Of a stretch of 64,000 bases of DNA, positions 55,494 through 64,000 are shown one piece after another. Below the pieces are notes generated by a model. The model did no database searches. It saw only the letters and a program-made list of their open reading frames with translations, and was not told the origin of the DNA. The stretch comes from Microbacterium foliorum (GTDB lineage: Bacteria > Actinomycetota > Actinomycetes > Actinomycetales > Microbacteriaceae), in NCBI RefSeq assembly GCF_003367705.1, contig NZ_CP031425.1:1612001-1676000 (forward strand). Direction: 5' to 3'. The translations under genes and the position numbers were made by a program. Positions within the stretch are counted from its first letter, which is position 1. The number at the start of each line of letters is the position of its first letter.

Positions 55494-56645
55494 ATGTCCG
55501 ACGATCCGACCGCTGACGACACCGACACGCCGCCGATGCGCCGCAAGGTGAGTGACTCGGCGAACCCGGGCGGCGGGCCCCTCGAAGACCGGGCGTTCCC
55601 GGCGTTCGACCCCGCAGCGGTTCCTCCGAGACCGCCCGTACCCGACGTCTCCCCACGTGGTGCCTCGCCCGCGGCGGTCTCCACCCCGCTGGACACCGCT
55701 GATCACAATGCGATCAGAGAGCAGTGGCGCGCGGCCAGGGATGAACTGGGCACGCATGTGTCGAACGCACGAGGTCAACTCGATCAGGCGAACGAACGCA
55801 TCAAGGAGCGCACGGGCCGCGACCTGATCCTCGCCATCCTGATCGGTCTGGCGTTCGGAGCAGCGCTCCTCGCATCCTTGCTCTTCATCAAGGTGCTCTT
55901 CGTGCCGTTCGCCCTCGCGGCAGCGCTGCTCGGCGTGTACGAGCTGTCGCTGGCGCTGCGAGGCTCGGGGCGTCGGATCGATGTCGTCCCGCAATTCGCG
56001 GCGGCGACGATGATCGTCCTGTCGGCGTTCTTCCTCGATCTGTGGCTCGTCTGGATCGTCCTGTTCCTCGCCGTCGCGTTCGTCATCGTCTGGCGGCTGG
56101 TCGGGCAGATGATCGCCGCGGACGGTCGAACATACGGCGACGTCCTCGGCGATGTGGTCATCGGCGGCTTCGTGCAGATCTACGTCCCGTTCCTCGCCGC
56201 CATCGCGCTGATCCTCCTCAAACAGGAGGACGGGCAGTGGTGGGTGCTGAGCTTCATCGCGATCGCCGTGGCGGCGGACACGGGGGCGTACGCCGCCGGC
56301 CTCGCGTTCGGACGGCATCCGATGGCCCCGAAGATCAGCCCCAAGAAGACCTGGGAGGGGTTCGCGGGCGCGGTAGTCGCATCGGTCGCGGCCGGAGTGC
56401 TTCTCGCCCTCTTCCTGCTGCAGCTGCCGTGGTGGATCGGCGTCATCTTCGGGGCAGCGATCCTGCTGTCCGCGACGCTGGGCGACCTCGGCGAGTCCAT
56501 GCTCAAACGCGACCTCGGGATCAAGGACATGAGCTCCTGGCTTCCCGGCCACGGCGGACTGCTGGACCGGCTCGACAGCATCCTGCCGTCGACGATCCCG
56601 GCACTCTGCCTCTACTTCCTCTTCTCCTCCTGGATGGTGCTCTGA
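55494..56645 (+). CDS. cdsA: Phosphatidate cytidylyltransferase
   Basis: CdsA makes CDP-diacylglycerol for phospholipid synthesis. The 383-residue membrane protein has a disordered Pro/Asp-rich N-terminus (about 1-105), about eight membrane segments, SPKKTWEGF and the signature ending DMSSWLPGHGGLLDRLDS. It follows frr by 5 nt, and its stop overlaps the next ATG by 1 nt. Confidence 0.95.
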   Translation: MSDDPTADDTDTPPMRRKVSDSANPGGGPLEDRAFPAFDPAAVPPRPPVPDVSPRGASPAAVSTPLDTADHNAIREQWRAARDELGTHVSNARGQLDQANERIKERTGRDLILAILIGLAFGAALLASLLFIKVLFVPFALAAALLGVYELSLALRGSGRRIDVVPQFAAATMIVLSAFFLDLWLVWIVLFLAVAFVIVWRLVGQMIAADGRTYGDVLGDVVIGGFVQIYVPFLAAIALILLKQEDGQWWVLSFIAIAVAADTGAYAAGLAFGRHPMAPKISPKKTWEGFAGAVVASVAAGVLLALFLLQLPWWIGVIFGAAILLSATLGDLGESMLKRDLGIKDMSSWLPGHGGLLDRLDSILPSTIPALCLYFLFSSWMVL

Positions 56646-57229
56646 TGGTTGACGATGTCGAGCAGGTCGCTGACGGTGCCGAGCAGGCACCGCCGGCATT
56701 CTCGATGACGAGCGGCAGAGTGCGCGGATACCACCGTGCCGCCGTCGACACCTTCCTCGCCGCGGCCCGGGCTGCCTTCGAGGCGGACACCGACGAGCTC
56801 AGCGCGGCCGACGTGCGCGTCGCCTCCTTCCCCCTGGTCAAGAACGGGTACGTCGTCACCGAGGTCGATGCCGCACTCGGTCGTGTGGAGGACGCTCTGG
56901 CGGCACGCGCCCGAGAACGCGCCGTCCGCTCGTCGGGTGCCGGTGCGTGGGTGGAGCAGGCGCGTGACGAGGCTCAGGTCATCCTCGATCATCTCGCGCG
57001 TCCTGCGAAGCACCGCTTCGCGCGAACGGGTGTGCTCACCTTCGGTTACCGGATCGACGAGGTCGACCACGTCGGTGGACGGATCGCCCGGTATCTCCGT
57101 GACGGGGAGCCGCTGACGGCCGAGCAGCTGCGGTCCGCGGCGTTCCGTATGCAGCGGGGCGGGTACCGCGAAGAGCAGGTCGATGCGTTGCTCGACGCAG
57201 CCGTCGACGTGATCCTGGCCGTTCGCTGA
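56645..57229 (+). CDS. DivIVA-repeat domain protein
   Basis: The 194-residue protein has two DivIVA-type repeats, each with a GY/GYR...VD motif: RGYHRAAVDTFL and KNGYVVTEVDAAL, then FGYRIDEVDHV and RGGYREEQVDALL. Such short-repeat proteins are common next to cdsA in Actinobacteria and are thought to link to cell-wall or pole proteins. There is no membrane segment or long coiled coil as in Wag31. TGATG coupling to cdsA suggests co-expression. Confidence 0.85.
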   Translation: MVDDVEQVADGAEQAPPAFSMTSGRVRGYHRAAVDTFLAAARAAFEADTDELSAADVRVASFPLVKNGYVVTEVDAALGRVEDALAARARERAVRSSGAGAWVEQARDEAQVILDHLARPAKHRFARTGVLTFGYRIDEVDHVGGRIARYLRDGEPLTAEQLRSAAFRMQRGGYREEQVDALLDAAVDVILAVR

Positions 57230-57277
57230 GCGTTCTCGTGGCCTCGTCGAGCCGCACCGGGTAGACTCGCCTCTATC

Positions 57278-57961
57278 GTGAACTCCCGAAACGACATGAC
57301 CCCCCTCCGCGACGACGTCTCGCCGATGCCTGCATCAGCGACTCTCTCCGCGCGCTCGGGCAGTCGTCGGCGAGGTGTGGTCGGGTTCTTCAGTGCGCTG
57401 GCGGTCGTGGGTTTCGCCGCTGCCATGGTCGCGCCGACGGGCGTGGCGCTGGCTGAGCAGCCCGTGGCGGATGGGCCCGAATCCGCGTATTCGGCTGCGC
57501 TCACCGAGACGCAGAACCTCACCGTGACCGTCGAGGGCGCCCAGATCGCTCCGATCCAGCGCGGGACCTTCTCGGTGTACGTCACCCCGAAGCCCACGCC
57601 GACGCCCACTCCCTCCACGGAGTCCTCCGGGAACTCGGGCTCCGGCTCGGGCGGCGGTGGCGGACCGCTCTTCTACACCGGCGGCGGCGCCCCTGCGGAA
57701 TGGATGGCTGCGGCCGGAATCGCCGAGTCCGACTGGGGATACGTCGACTACATCGTCTCGCGTGAGAGCGGGTGGAACCCGAACGCGACCAACAAGTCGT
57801 CGGGTGCCTGTGGCCTCGTCCAGGCGCTCCCGTGCAGCAAGGTGCCGGGCAACGGCTACGACCCGGTCGACAACCTCCGGTGGGCGACGGGTTACGCCAC
57901 CGGTCGCTATGGCAGCTGGGCCGGGGCGCACGCGTTCTGGACGAACAACCACTGGTGGTGA
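57278..57961 (+). CDS. Secreted lytic transglycosylase-like protein
   Basis: The 227-residue protein has a signal peptide or anchor (about residues 33-60), a Thr/Pro and Ser/Gly-rich linker (about 105-135), and a C-terminal domain like those of aggregation-promoting factors and SLT transglycosylases: YVDYIVSRESGWNPNATNKSSGACGLVQALPC, whose Glu is the likely acid. It ends NNHWW, typical of the family. GTG 57278 is chosen; TAGACT at 57262-57267 lies 10 nt before it. It probably cuts peptidoglycan. Confidence 0.85.
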   Translation: MNSRNDMTPLRDDVSPMPASATLSARSGSRRRGVVGFFSALAVVGFAAAMVAPTGVALAEQPVADGPESAYSAALTETQNLTVTVEGAQIAPIQRGTFSVYVTPKPTPTPTPSTESSGNSGSGSGGGGGPLFYTGGGAPAEWMAAAGIAESDWGYVDYIVSRESGWNPNATNKSSGACGLVQALPCSKVPGNGYDPVDNLRWATGYATGRYGSWAGAHAFWTNNHWW

Positions 57962-57970
57962 GCGGCCGTC

Positions 57971-58258
57971 ATGGCCCGCTCCCGCAGACGCCGTCCGTCG
58001 CGCCCGGACGCTGAGGATTCGCTCGAGCGACTGCTCGCCTCCTGGAAGCGCACCGAGGTGCGCCGCGGGTCGGAGTGGACGGTCCAGCCGGTGTCGGCGG
58101 CCCAGGCGCTCAAGGAGTACGTCTGCCCGGGGTGCGGACGCAGCGTCGTGCCCGGCACGGCGCACCTGGTCGTCTGGCGCGCCGATGGCGTACTCGGCGA
58201 CGCGGCAGATCTCGCCTCCCGGCGACACTGGCACACACACTGTTGGAGGATCGCATGA
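57971..58258 (+). CDS. Small hypothetical protein with Cys/His-rich motif
   Basis: Not a named family. The 95-residue basic protein carries CPGCG (residues about 52-56) and a C-terminal HWHTHCW, a pattern that could bind one metal in a treble-clef-like fold. It begins 9 nt after the transglycosylase stop and overlaps the following hydrolase by 4 nt (ATGA). Short Actinobacterial homologs are often mislabelled ATP/GTP-binding proteins. Confidence 0.75.
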   Translation: MARSRRRRPSRPDAEDSLERLLASWKRTEVRRGSEWTVQPVSAAQALKEYVCPGCGRSVVPGTAHLVVWRADGVLGDAADLASRRHWHTHCWRIA

Positions 58259-58974
58259 GCATCGAGATTCGCGGACCATTGGAGCTTCCGGCTCGACGCG
58301 AGGACATCGTCCTGGAGACGGCCGACGGGCTGAGCCTCGTCGGAGAACTGGCGAAGCCGGAGTCGGCCGAGCCGGTGGCGACGCTCGTCACACTGCATCC
58401 GCTGCCCACCGCCGGTGGCTTCATGGACTCCCACATCATCCGCAAGGCGGCGGCACGTCTGCCGGCACTGGCGGACCTCGCCGTGCTGCGCTTCAACACC
58501 CGGGGCACCACCTCGCCGCGAGGCACCAGCGACGGGGCGTTCGACGGGGGAGCGGCGGAGCAGTTCGACGTGGCCGCCGCGATGGACTTCGTGCGCGAAC
58601 GCGGCTTGCCTCGCCCCTGGTTGCTCGGTTGGTCTTTCGGCACGGAGCTCGCGCTCAAGTACGGGCGCCAGCACGACGTGGAGGGCATCATCCTCCTCTC
58701 GCCTCCGCTGCACCGTGCGACAGCCGCAGAGGTCGCGGCGTGGGCGGATTCGGACGTCGACGTGGTCGTCCTCGTGCCTGAGCTCGACGACTACCTCCGC
58801 CCGCCCGAGGCCCGGGAGCGCTTCGCCTCCATCCCGCACGCGACACTGATCGCGGTCGAGGGCGGCAAGCACCTGTGGGTGGGGGAGAGCCAGACGCGCC
58901 GCGTGCTGACGGAGATCGTCGCAGCGGTGAATCCGACGGCGCTCCCGCTGCCGACCGAGTGGCCGTCGGCCTAG
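58255..58974 (+). CDS. Alpha/beta hydrolase
   Basis: The 239-residue protein has the nucleophile elbow GWSFGTELA (Ser in GXSXG), RFNTRGTTSPRG and a C-terminal EGGKHLW with the likely catalytic His. It resembles CocE/dienelactone-type esterases and YfhR-like hydrolases, but no substrate is evident. It overlaps the upstream small gene and shares the stop-codon CTAG with the convergent permease. Confidence 0.85.
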   Translation: MSIEIRGPLELPARREDIVLETADGLSLVGELAKPESAEPVATLVTLHPLPTAGGFMDSHIIRKAAARLPALADLAVLRFNTRGTTSPRGTSDGAFDGGAAEQFDVAAAMDFVRERGLPRPWLLGWSFGTELALKYGRQHDVEGIILLSPPLHRATAAEVAAWADSDVDVVVLVPELDDYLRPPEARERFASIPHATLIAVEGGKHLWVGESQTRRVLTEIVAAVNPTALPLPTEWPSA

Positions 58975-60032
58975 AGCTCGTTCATCCGCGGGATCAGCAC
59001 CTGGCGGTAGAGGATCAGGATGCTCGCTGCCACCGGGATGGCGATCAGAGCGCCGAGAAGGCCCAGCAGGCTTCCACCCGCGAGCGCCGCGACGACGACG
59101 ACCGCGCCAGGCACGGAGACGGCCCGGCTCATGATGCGCGGCGAGATCACGTACGCCTCGATCTGCATGTAGATGAGGTAGTAGACCGCCGCGGCGATCG
59201 CGGTGGCCGGTGAGCCGAGGCCCGGGATCAGGCACACGAGCACGATGATCGTCGAACCCGTGAGTGTTCCCACGAGCGGGATCAGAGAGAAGAAGAAAGC
59301 GACGACGGCGAGCACGGCCGGGAACGGCGCATCGATGATCGTGAGGAAGATCATGCTCAGGATGCCGTTGATCACCCCCTGCGTGACCTGCCCCATGACG
59401 TAGTAGCCGACGGAGTCCGTGATCTGCTCGGCCAGGTCGATGAAGCGCTCCCGCTTCGACGCGGGGGCGAGCTGGTAGACAGCGCGCTTCAGCGACGGAG
59501 TGGAGGCGGTCAGATAGATCGTCAGGATGAGGACGATGAACGCGCCGAAGAGCCCGCTGACCACGGCGCCGCTCGCCGCGAGAACGCTCTGGCCGATGGA
59601 TCCGCCGATCTGCGCGAGATTGGTCTCGAGCCAGTTCGAGACGTAGGCGAACACCTCGTCGACCTTCAGGTTCGGGAAGGTGTCGACCATCCACTGTCGG
59701 AGGTCGGCGAGCAGAGTGTCGCGCTGCACGAGGACCGTGATCTGGGCGATGAGCTGCGAGATCTGGTCGACCAGCACCGGGATGACGATCAGGATGATGC
59801 CGGCGAAGATGCTGAGGACGCCGAGGATCGTGATCAGCACCGCGACCCAGCGGGGCAGCTTCTTGCGCTCGAGGAACGAGACGAGCGGATCGAGTCCCAG
59901 GCTCAGGAAGAGGGCGGTGCCGACATAGAGCAGCACGGTCGACAGACTCTCGACGCTGCCGATCAGCAGGATGCCGAGTCCCACGCCGAGCGTCGCCACC
60001 AGGGCGGTGCGGAACGGGTTGTGGATCTTCAT
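58971..60032 (-). CDS. AI-2E family transporter
   Basis: The 353-residue protein has seven to eight membrane helices in the AI-2E pattern and the conserved FFFSLIPLVGTLTGSTIIVLV and PGLGSPATAIAA segments. The family includes the TqsA autoinducer-2 exporter and many permeases of unknown substrate, so the name does not imply quorum sensing. ATG 60032 follows GAGGAG on the minus strand. Confidence 0.88.
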   Translation of the reverse strand: MKIHNPFRTALVATLGVGLGILLIGSVESLSTVLLYVGTALFLSLGLDPLVSFLERKKLPRWVAVLITILGVLSIFAGIILIVIPVLVDQISQLIAQITVLVQRDTLLADLRQWMVDTFPNLKVDEVFAYVSNWLETNLAQIGGSIGQSVLAASGAVVSGLFGAFIVLILTIYLTASTPSLKRAVYQLAPASKRERFIDLAEQITDSVGYYVMGQVTQGVINGILSMIFLTIIDAPFPAVLAVVAFFFSLIPLVGTLTGSTIIVLVCLIPGLGSPATAIAAAVYYLIYMQIEAYVISPRIMSRAVSVPGAVVVVAALAGGSLLGLLGALIAIPVAASILILYRQVLIPRMNEL

Positions 60033-60130
60033 CGCGGCTCCTCGGGAATGCGTGTGCTGCAAGGCTATCGAGCGCACCGGGACTCGCCGACACGACGTGC
60101 CGCGCGACCGGGTGAGGCATGCCCTCGTGG

Positions 60131-60174
60131 GCAACACTCAGGAGCTTTCGCTAGTCTGAAACGTCGAGTGTTGC
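60131..60174. promoter_or_regulatory. Inverted repeat around the promoter of the 711-residue gene
   Basis: GCAACACTC (60131-60139) and GAGTGTTGC (60166-60174) are exact inverted repeats. A TAGTCT -10 hexamer (60152-60157) lies between them, so a regulator could bind across -35 and +1. Confidence 0.5.
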
Positions 60175-60213
60175 GACTCGGGTGTGCGCCCGCGTCGTGT
60201 GAGGAGACTATTC

Positions 60214-62349
60214 GTGCGTTTCGTATGGGCCGTCGTGGCCTTCGTGCTGGCCGCGGGACTGATCGCTGCAGGCATAGCCCAGCGAACCATCTTCATGGGT
60301 CCGTCGACCCAGGAGGCGGCGGTCGCCGTGGAAGAACCCGCCCCGTATGTGCTGCTGGACGGCGACGTCCTGCGCGAGCACCCGGGCGCTCAGACCCTGC
60401 TCGTGCGTGGTGACGGCGACATCTTCGCGGCGTATGGCAGGACCGCCGACATGGAGGCGTGGCTCGCCGGTTCGTCGTACAACCACGCCTCGGTCGGCGC
60501 GGACGGCGACATCGACGTCGCGTTCGTCGACGCCGCAGAGCCGGAGGATGACGGAGGCGACGGGGCGGGGGAGACCCCGGCCCCGGAGGAGACCCCTGCG
60601 GTGGAGGAGACTCCCGCACCCGAGGAGTCCGCTGCCACGGAGGAGACTCCCGCCACCGAGGAGACCCCTGCGGCAGAAGAGACGCCGACCACCGAGGAGG
60701 CTCCTGCCGAGGAGGCTCCCGCCGAGGAGGCTCCTGCCGAGGAGAGCACGACCGCGCGCAGCCCTGTGGGGTCCGACCTCTGGCTCGACTCCTTCACCGA
60801 CACCGATTCGCTCATCGCCGACATGCAGCTCCCGGAGGGCGTGAGCGTGATCATCGCGCGCGACGGCACCGCAGACGCACCCGAGGACATCGCGGTCTCC
60901 TGGCCGCTCGACACGTCGACGCCGCTCGCGGGGCCGCTGCTCTCCGCCGGAGCCGCGATGCTCCTCGTCGGCCTCGTCCTCTACGTCCTGGCGATCCGCC
61001 ACCAGCGCCGAGGCCGCGGTCCGCGACGCAAGGGACCCGGCCCGCTTCCGCCCACGGAGCCCATCGACATCGCACAGCTCCCGCCGGCGGAGCGCGCGGC
61101 GATCGAGGAGACGCCGTCGGCGGGCTCGCCGGACGCCTCGACGCCCGTCACACCGGCGCCGGACACCTCGGCGACTGACGCTCCGGCACCGGATGGGAAG
61201 CCCGCGGACGCGTCGGCCACGCCCGGCAGCGACACGTCCGGCAGCGATGTCCGCACGTCGGAGCGACGCGCATCCGGGCCGGTGCGGAGGCGACGTCTTC
61301 TGGCGATCCCGGCCATCGCTCTGACCGCGCTCATCGCGACGGGATGCTCGGCGGAGTCCTGGCCGCAGTTCGGCGAGGGCACTCCGTCGCCGACACCGAC
61401 TGCGACCATCATCGCCCCCGAGAACCAGAAGCCGCCGGCCGTCACCGAGGCGCAGGCCAAGCGCATCCTGCAGGAGGTGTCGGCCACGCTGTCCGATGCG
61501 GATGCGGCGATGGACATCGATCTCGCGGCCACCAGGCTCGACGGGCCGGCATTGACCGCCCGCACCACGGAGTACGCGTTGCGCACCGCGCTGCCCGACA
61601 CCACCCCACCTGCGACGATCCCGACCGATGAGGTCGAGGTCGTGCTCCCCGAGGCGACCGACCGTTGGCCGCGCACTGTGCTGCTGCTGTCGAAGAGCAG
61701 CGGGGACGACACCATCCCGCCGGTCATCCTGACGATGACCCAGCAGGACCCGTGGTCGAACTACAAGGTCGACAACATGGCCGAGATGTCGGCGGACGCC
61801 GCCTTCCCGAAGGTCGCCGCAGCCTGGCTCGGCACGTCGCTCATCCCCGATGACTCCGCGTTCCTGAGTATTCGACCCGCGGACCTCGCGACGATGTTCG
61901 CGGATGCGGTCGACGAGGGTGAGCAGAGCGCGTCGTACGGACAGTTCGACGAACTCTCGCAGAACCTCGCGCAGTCGATCCGCGACAGTCGGCAGGCAGT
62001 GGTGCAGAACCTGGCTGACAACGGCGCAGCCGAGACCAGCCAGACGTCGTTCGACATCGTGCCGGCGGATTCCGCACCGGTGTCGATGGCCACGCTCGAC
62101 AGCGGCGCGATCGTCGCGGTCTCGCTCATCGACACCGAGTCGGTGACGCCGACCTCCGCAGACGCGGTGATCCGCTTCGGCGACAACGCCCAGGCGAAGG
62201 CGCTCACCGGGGTGACCGAGTCCGCCAAGGGCGTGACCACCAAGTACGAATTCCAGCTGTTCTTCTCGGTCCCCGCCCAGGGTTCCTCCGAGCAGATCCG
62301 GCTTCTCGCCGTCCGTCAGGACCTTCTCTCCGTCGAGGTGATCAAGTGA
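60214..62349 (+). CDS. Hypothetical membrane protein with internal lipobox
   Basis: Not recognised. The 711-residue product has a membrane segment (about 5-22), an exported region with a repeated PEETPA/EEAPAEEAP stretch (about 119-176), a second membrane segment (about 242-262), a basic cytoplasmic patch and a Pro/Thr/Ala linker. Then comes RRRRLLAIPAIALTALIATGC, a complete lipoprotein signal with Cys378, followed by an exported-looking C-terminal domain (about 400-711). GTG 60214 follows GAGGAG; a GTG at 61282 could start the lipoprotein alone. It overlaps the next gene by 4 nt. Confidence 0.65.
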   Translation: MRFVWAVVAFVLAAGLIAAGIAQRTIFMGPSTQEAAVAVEEPAPYVLLDGDVLREHPGAQTLLVRGDGDIFAAYGRTADMEAWLAGSSYNHASVGADGDIDVAFVDAAEPEDDGGDGAGETPAPEETPAVEETPAPEESAATEETPATEETPAAEETPTTEEAPAEEAPAEEAPAEESTTARSPVGSDLWLDSFTDTDSLIADMQLPEGVSVIIARDGTADAPEDIAVSWPLDTSTPLAGPLLSAGAAMLLVGLVLYVLAIRHQRRGRGPRRKGPGPLPPTEPIDIAQLPPAERAAIEETPSAGSPDASTPVTPAPDTSATDAPAPDGKPADASATPGSDTSGSDVRTSERRASGPVRRRRLLAIPAIALTALIATGCSAESWPQFGEGTPSPTPTATIIAPENQKPPAVTEAQAKRILQEVSATLSDADAAMDIDLAATRLDGPALTARTTEYALRTALPDTTPPATIPTDEVEVVLPEATDRWPRTVLLLSKSSGDDTIPPVILTMTQQDPWSNYKVDNMAEMSADAAFPKVAAAWLGTSLIPDDSAFLSIRPADLATMFADAVDEGEQSASYGQFDELSQNLAQSIRDSRQAVVQNLADNGAAETSQTSFDIVPADSAPVSMATLDSGAIVAVSLIDTESVTPTSADAVIRFGDNAQAKALTGVTESAKGVTTKYEFQLFFSVPAQGSSEQIRLLAVRQDLLSVEVIK

Positions 62350-63278
62350 CCGAAATGTCTCCCGCCGCTCTCCGAGGTGCGGTCGACCTCTCCTCCCTCC
62401 GCAATCGTCCCGCGGCTCCCGCGCCCGGTGCACAACCACAGGCAGGCGCGCCAGTCGCCGATCTGGTGGTCGACGCGACCGATGAGTCGTTCGGCCAGAT
62501 CCTCGAGCTGTCGCGCACCGTTCCGGTGGTCGTCGACCTCTGGGCCGAGTGGTGCGGACCCTGCAAGCAGCTCAGCCCCATCATCGAGAAGGTCACGCGC
62601 GAGCTCGGCGGCAAGGTGCTGCTCGCGAAGGTCGACGTCGATGCCAACCCTCAGCTCGCACAGGGGTTCCGTGCGCAGTCGATCCCCATGGTGGTCGCGC
62701 TCATCGCGGGTCAGCCGGTCCCCATGTTCACCGGCGCCGTTCCCGAGCAGCAGGTGCGCGAGGTGTTCGCACAGCTCCTGCAGCTCGCGGCACAGAACGG
62801 CGTCACCGGCTCACTCGACGTGGGGGCGCCTTCCGAGCAGCCGGACGCGCCCGAGGAGCCGCCGATGCCCCCGCTGCACGCGGAGGCGTTCGCCGCGATC
62901 GAGACGGGTGACTACGCCGCCGCGATCGTCGCTTATGAGAAGGCGCTCGCGGAGAACCCCCGCGACGAAGACGCCATCGCGGGTCTCGGGCAGGTGCGCC
63001 TCCTGGAGCGCGTGCAGAAGCTCGACCTTCAGGACGCACGGGCCGCGGCCGCCGCGGGGCCGCTGGACATCGCGGCGCAGTTCGACGTCGCCGACCTCGA
63101 TCTCGCCGGCGGCCATGTCGAGGATGCCTTCGGGCGCCTCCTGGATCTCTTCGCGCAGCTGCCGTCGGACGAGCGCACGCCGGTGCGCGAGCGCCTCGTC
63201 GAGCTCTTCGGGCTCATCGGCGTGACCGACCCCCGCGTCGTCACGGCGCGCAACAGGCTCACGTCACTGCTCTTCTGA
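62346..63278 (+). CDS. Thioredoxin-TPR co-chaperone (YbbN/CnoX-like)
   Basis: The 310-residue protein has a thioredoxin domain with the redox motif WCGPCK (about residues 68-73) and two TPR-like helices later (AFAAIETGDYAAAIVAYEKAL). This layout matches E. coli YbbN/CnoX, which protects proteins during oxidative stress; here the WCGPC motif is complete, so redox activity is possible. The GTG overlaps the upstream stop (GTGA), linking it to the lipobox protein. Confidence 0.88.
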   Translation: MTEMSPAALRGAVDLSSLRNRPAAPAPGAQPQAGAPVADLVVDATDESFGQILELSRTVPVVVDLWAEWCGPCKQLSPIIEKVTRELGGKVLLAKVDVDANPQLAQGFRAQSIPMVVALIAGQPVPMFTGAVPEQQVREVFAQLLQLAAQNGVTGSLDVGAPSEQPDAPEEPPMPPLHAEAFAAIETGDYAAAIVAYEKALAENPRDEDAIAGLGQVRLLERVQKLDLQDARAAAAAGPLDIAAQFDVADLDLAGGHVEDAFGRLLDLFAQLPSDERTPVRERLVELFGLIGVTDPRVVTARNRLTSLLF

Positions 63279-63339
63279 GGCGTCCGCCGCGCGGTCGACA
63301 CTCGGCGTCTGCCGATCAGCGCCCGCGCGGCGCAGACGG

Positions 63340-64000
63340 TCACCCGTGGGTGATCGTCGGGACGTGCGGTTCTCCCTCGTAGCGCAGCCAGATCGTCGAC
63401 AGCGCAGGCAGCGTCATCGTCGCGGACGCGACGCCATCGCCGTCGTCATGAGCGACCACCATGCCGAGGTTGCCGGAGCCACGGCCGCCGTAGGCAGACG
63501 CGTCGGTGTTGAGGATCTCCTGCCACACCCCGGCGCCGGGGAGCGTCAGCCGGTATCCGCTGCGTTCCAGGCCGGCGAAGTTGCTGATCACAGCCACCCG
63601 GCCGCCGTGCGCGTCGCGACGCTCGAACGCGATCACGTTCGGATCCCAACTCGGCGCCCCGAGGCGCGAGAACGATGAGCCGTCGCTGTCCCGCTCCCAC
63701 AGCGGCGCCTGCGCGCGGTATGCGCGGTTGAGTTCGCCGACGAAGCTCTGCAGCTGTGCGTGCGAGGGCTGGTCCAGCAGCCACCAGTCGAGCTCGCGGG
63801 ACTCCGACCACTCGCCGAGCTGGCCGAATTCCTGCCCCATGAAGAGGAGCTTCTTGCCGGGGTGACCCCACATGTAGCCGAGGTACGCCCGCACGTTCGC
63901 GAGCTTGTGCCAGTGGTCGCCCGGCATCTTCGAGACCAGGCTGCCCTTGCCGTGCACGACCTCGTCGTGACTGATCGGCAGCAGGTAGTTCTCGCCGAAG
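63340..64000 (-). CDS. glgB: 1,4-alpha-glucan branching enzyme, 3' part
   Basis: The gene is cut by the right window edge; the visible 219 codons cover the C-terminal third. SHDEVVHGKGSL and MPGDHWHKLANVRAYLGYMWGHPGKKLLFMGQEFGQ are diagnostic of GlgB, and the C-terminal beta domain ends IWLRYEGEPH. GlgB makes alpha-1,6 branches in glycogen. It is convergent with the thioredoxin-TPR gene. Confidence 0.95.
   Translation of the reverse strand, partial: FGENYLLPISHDEVVHGKGSLVSKMPGDHWHKLANVRAYLGYMWGHPGKKLLFMGQEFGQLGEWSESRELDWWLLDQPSHAQLQSFVGELNRAYRAQAPLWERDSDGSSFSRLGAPSWDPNVIAFERRDAHGGRVAVISNFAGLERSGYRLTLPGAGVWQEILNTDASAYGGRGSGNLGMVVAHDDGDGVASATMTLPALSTIWLRYEGEPHVPTITHG

Noticed and set aside
58971..60032. 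Quorum-sensing transporter
   Set aside because: AI-2E is a family name. No luxS or lsr-like genes are nearby and most members have unknown substrates.
57907..60120. 737-codon minus-strand frame over three genes
   Set aside because: It crosses the 95-residue gene, hydrolase and AI-2E permease in an out-of-phase frame and reads as Arg/Pro-rich nonsense.

Overview
The window is high-GC actinobacterial chromosome, most likely from the family Microbacteriaceae and probably Microbacterium or a close relative. That placement is inferred from GC-rich codon use, frequent GTG starts, the order of conserved genes, and actinobacterial families such as YceD-rpmF-rnc-mutM, DUF2469, DUF3515, a DivIVA-repeat protein and XerC/M23 next to rpsB-tsf. 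About 60 protein genes cover nearly all of the sequence. I saw no rRNA, tRNA, CRISPR array, insertion sequence or prophage.

Layout. 1-3.2 kb: a DUF427 gene, then a two-gene minus-strand unit pairing O-acetylhomoserine sulfhydrylase (metY) with a flavin monooxygenase. 3.2-9.7 kb: leucine synthesis (leuCD, behind a leucine-rich leader peptide and hairpin) running into envelope precursor genes murA, a PlsC acyltransferase, gpsA and ddl. 9.7-17 kb: a DUF3515 lipoprotein, thiL, rsmD, recG, coaD, yceD, rpmF, rnc, mutM. 17-22 kb: an ABC exporter and an operon of a 34-codon ORF, a small unknown protein and two paralogous double-GNAT acetyltransferases. 22-32 kb: smc, an alpha/beta hydrolase, ftsY, lipAB, a TetR regulator and ffh. 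32-34 kb: a divergent EamA transporter/LysR pair. 34-39 kb: a glycerol operon (glpD-glpF-glpK) divergent from a SorC-type regulator. 39-57 kb: ybdK and the translation/processing block rpsP-khpA-rimM-trmD, map, rplS, lepB, rnhB, DUF2469, yraN, comM, dprA, xerC, M23 peptidase, rpsB, tsf, pyrH, frr, cdsA. 57-64 kb: a DivIVA-repeat protein, a secreted lytic transglycosylase-like protein, a hydrolase, an AI-2E family permease, an unusual 711-residue membrane/lipoprotein polypeptide, a thioredoxin-TPR protein and the 3' part of glgB (cut by the window end).

Regulatory reading. At least 15 start codons lie 6-7 nt after a TANNNT (or CANNNT) hexamer with no ribosome binding site between, the signature of leaderless transcripts. 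Two divergent pairs (DUF3515/thiL and hydrolase/ftsY) have such hexamers almost on top of each other. Other structures worth attention are the leuCD leader, a 34-bp perfect palindrome inside the rnc coding sequence, palindromic operator candidates at the TetR and glp loci, a 36-bp palindrome after dprA, and strong hairpin terminators after rplS and tsf.

The window is mainly conserved core chromosome. I found no clear undescribed multi-gene system. The strongest candidates for something new are the small-ORF/GNAT operon, the 711-residue protein with an internal lipobox, and the rnc palindrome.
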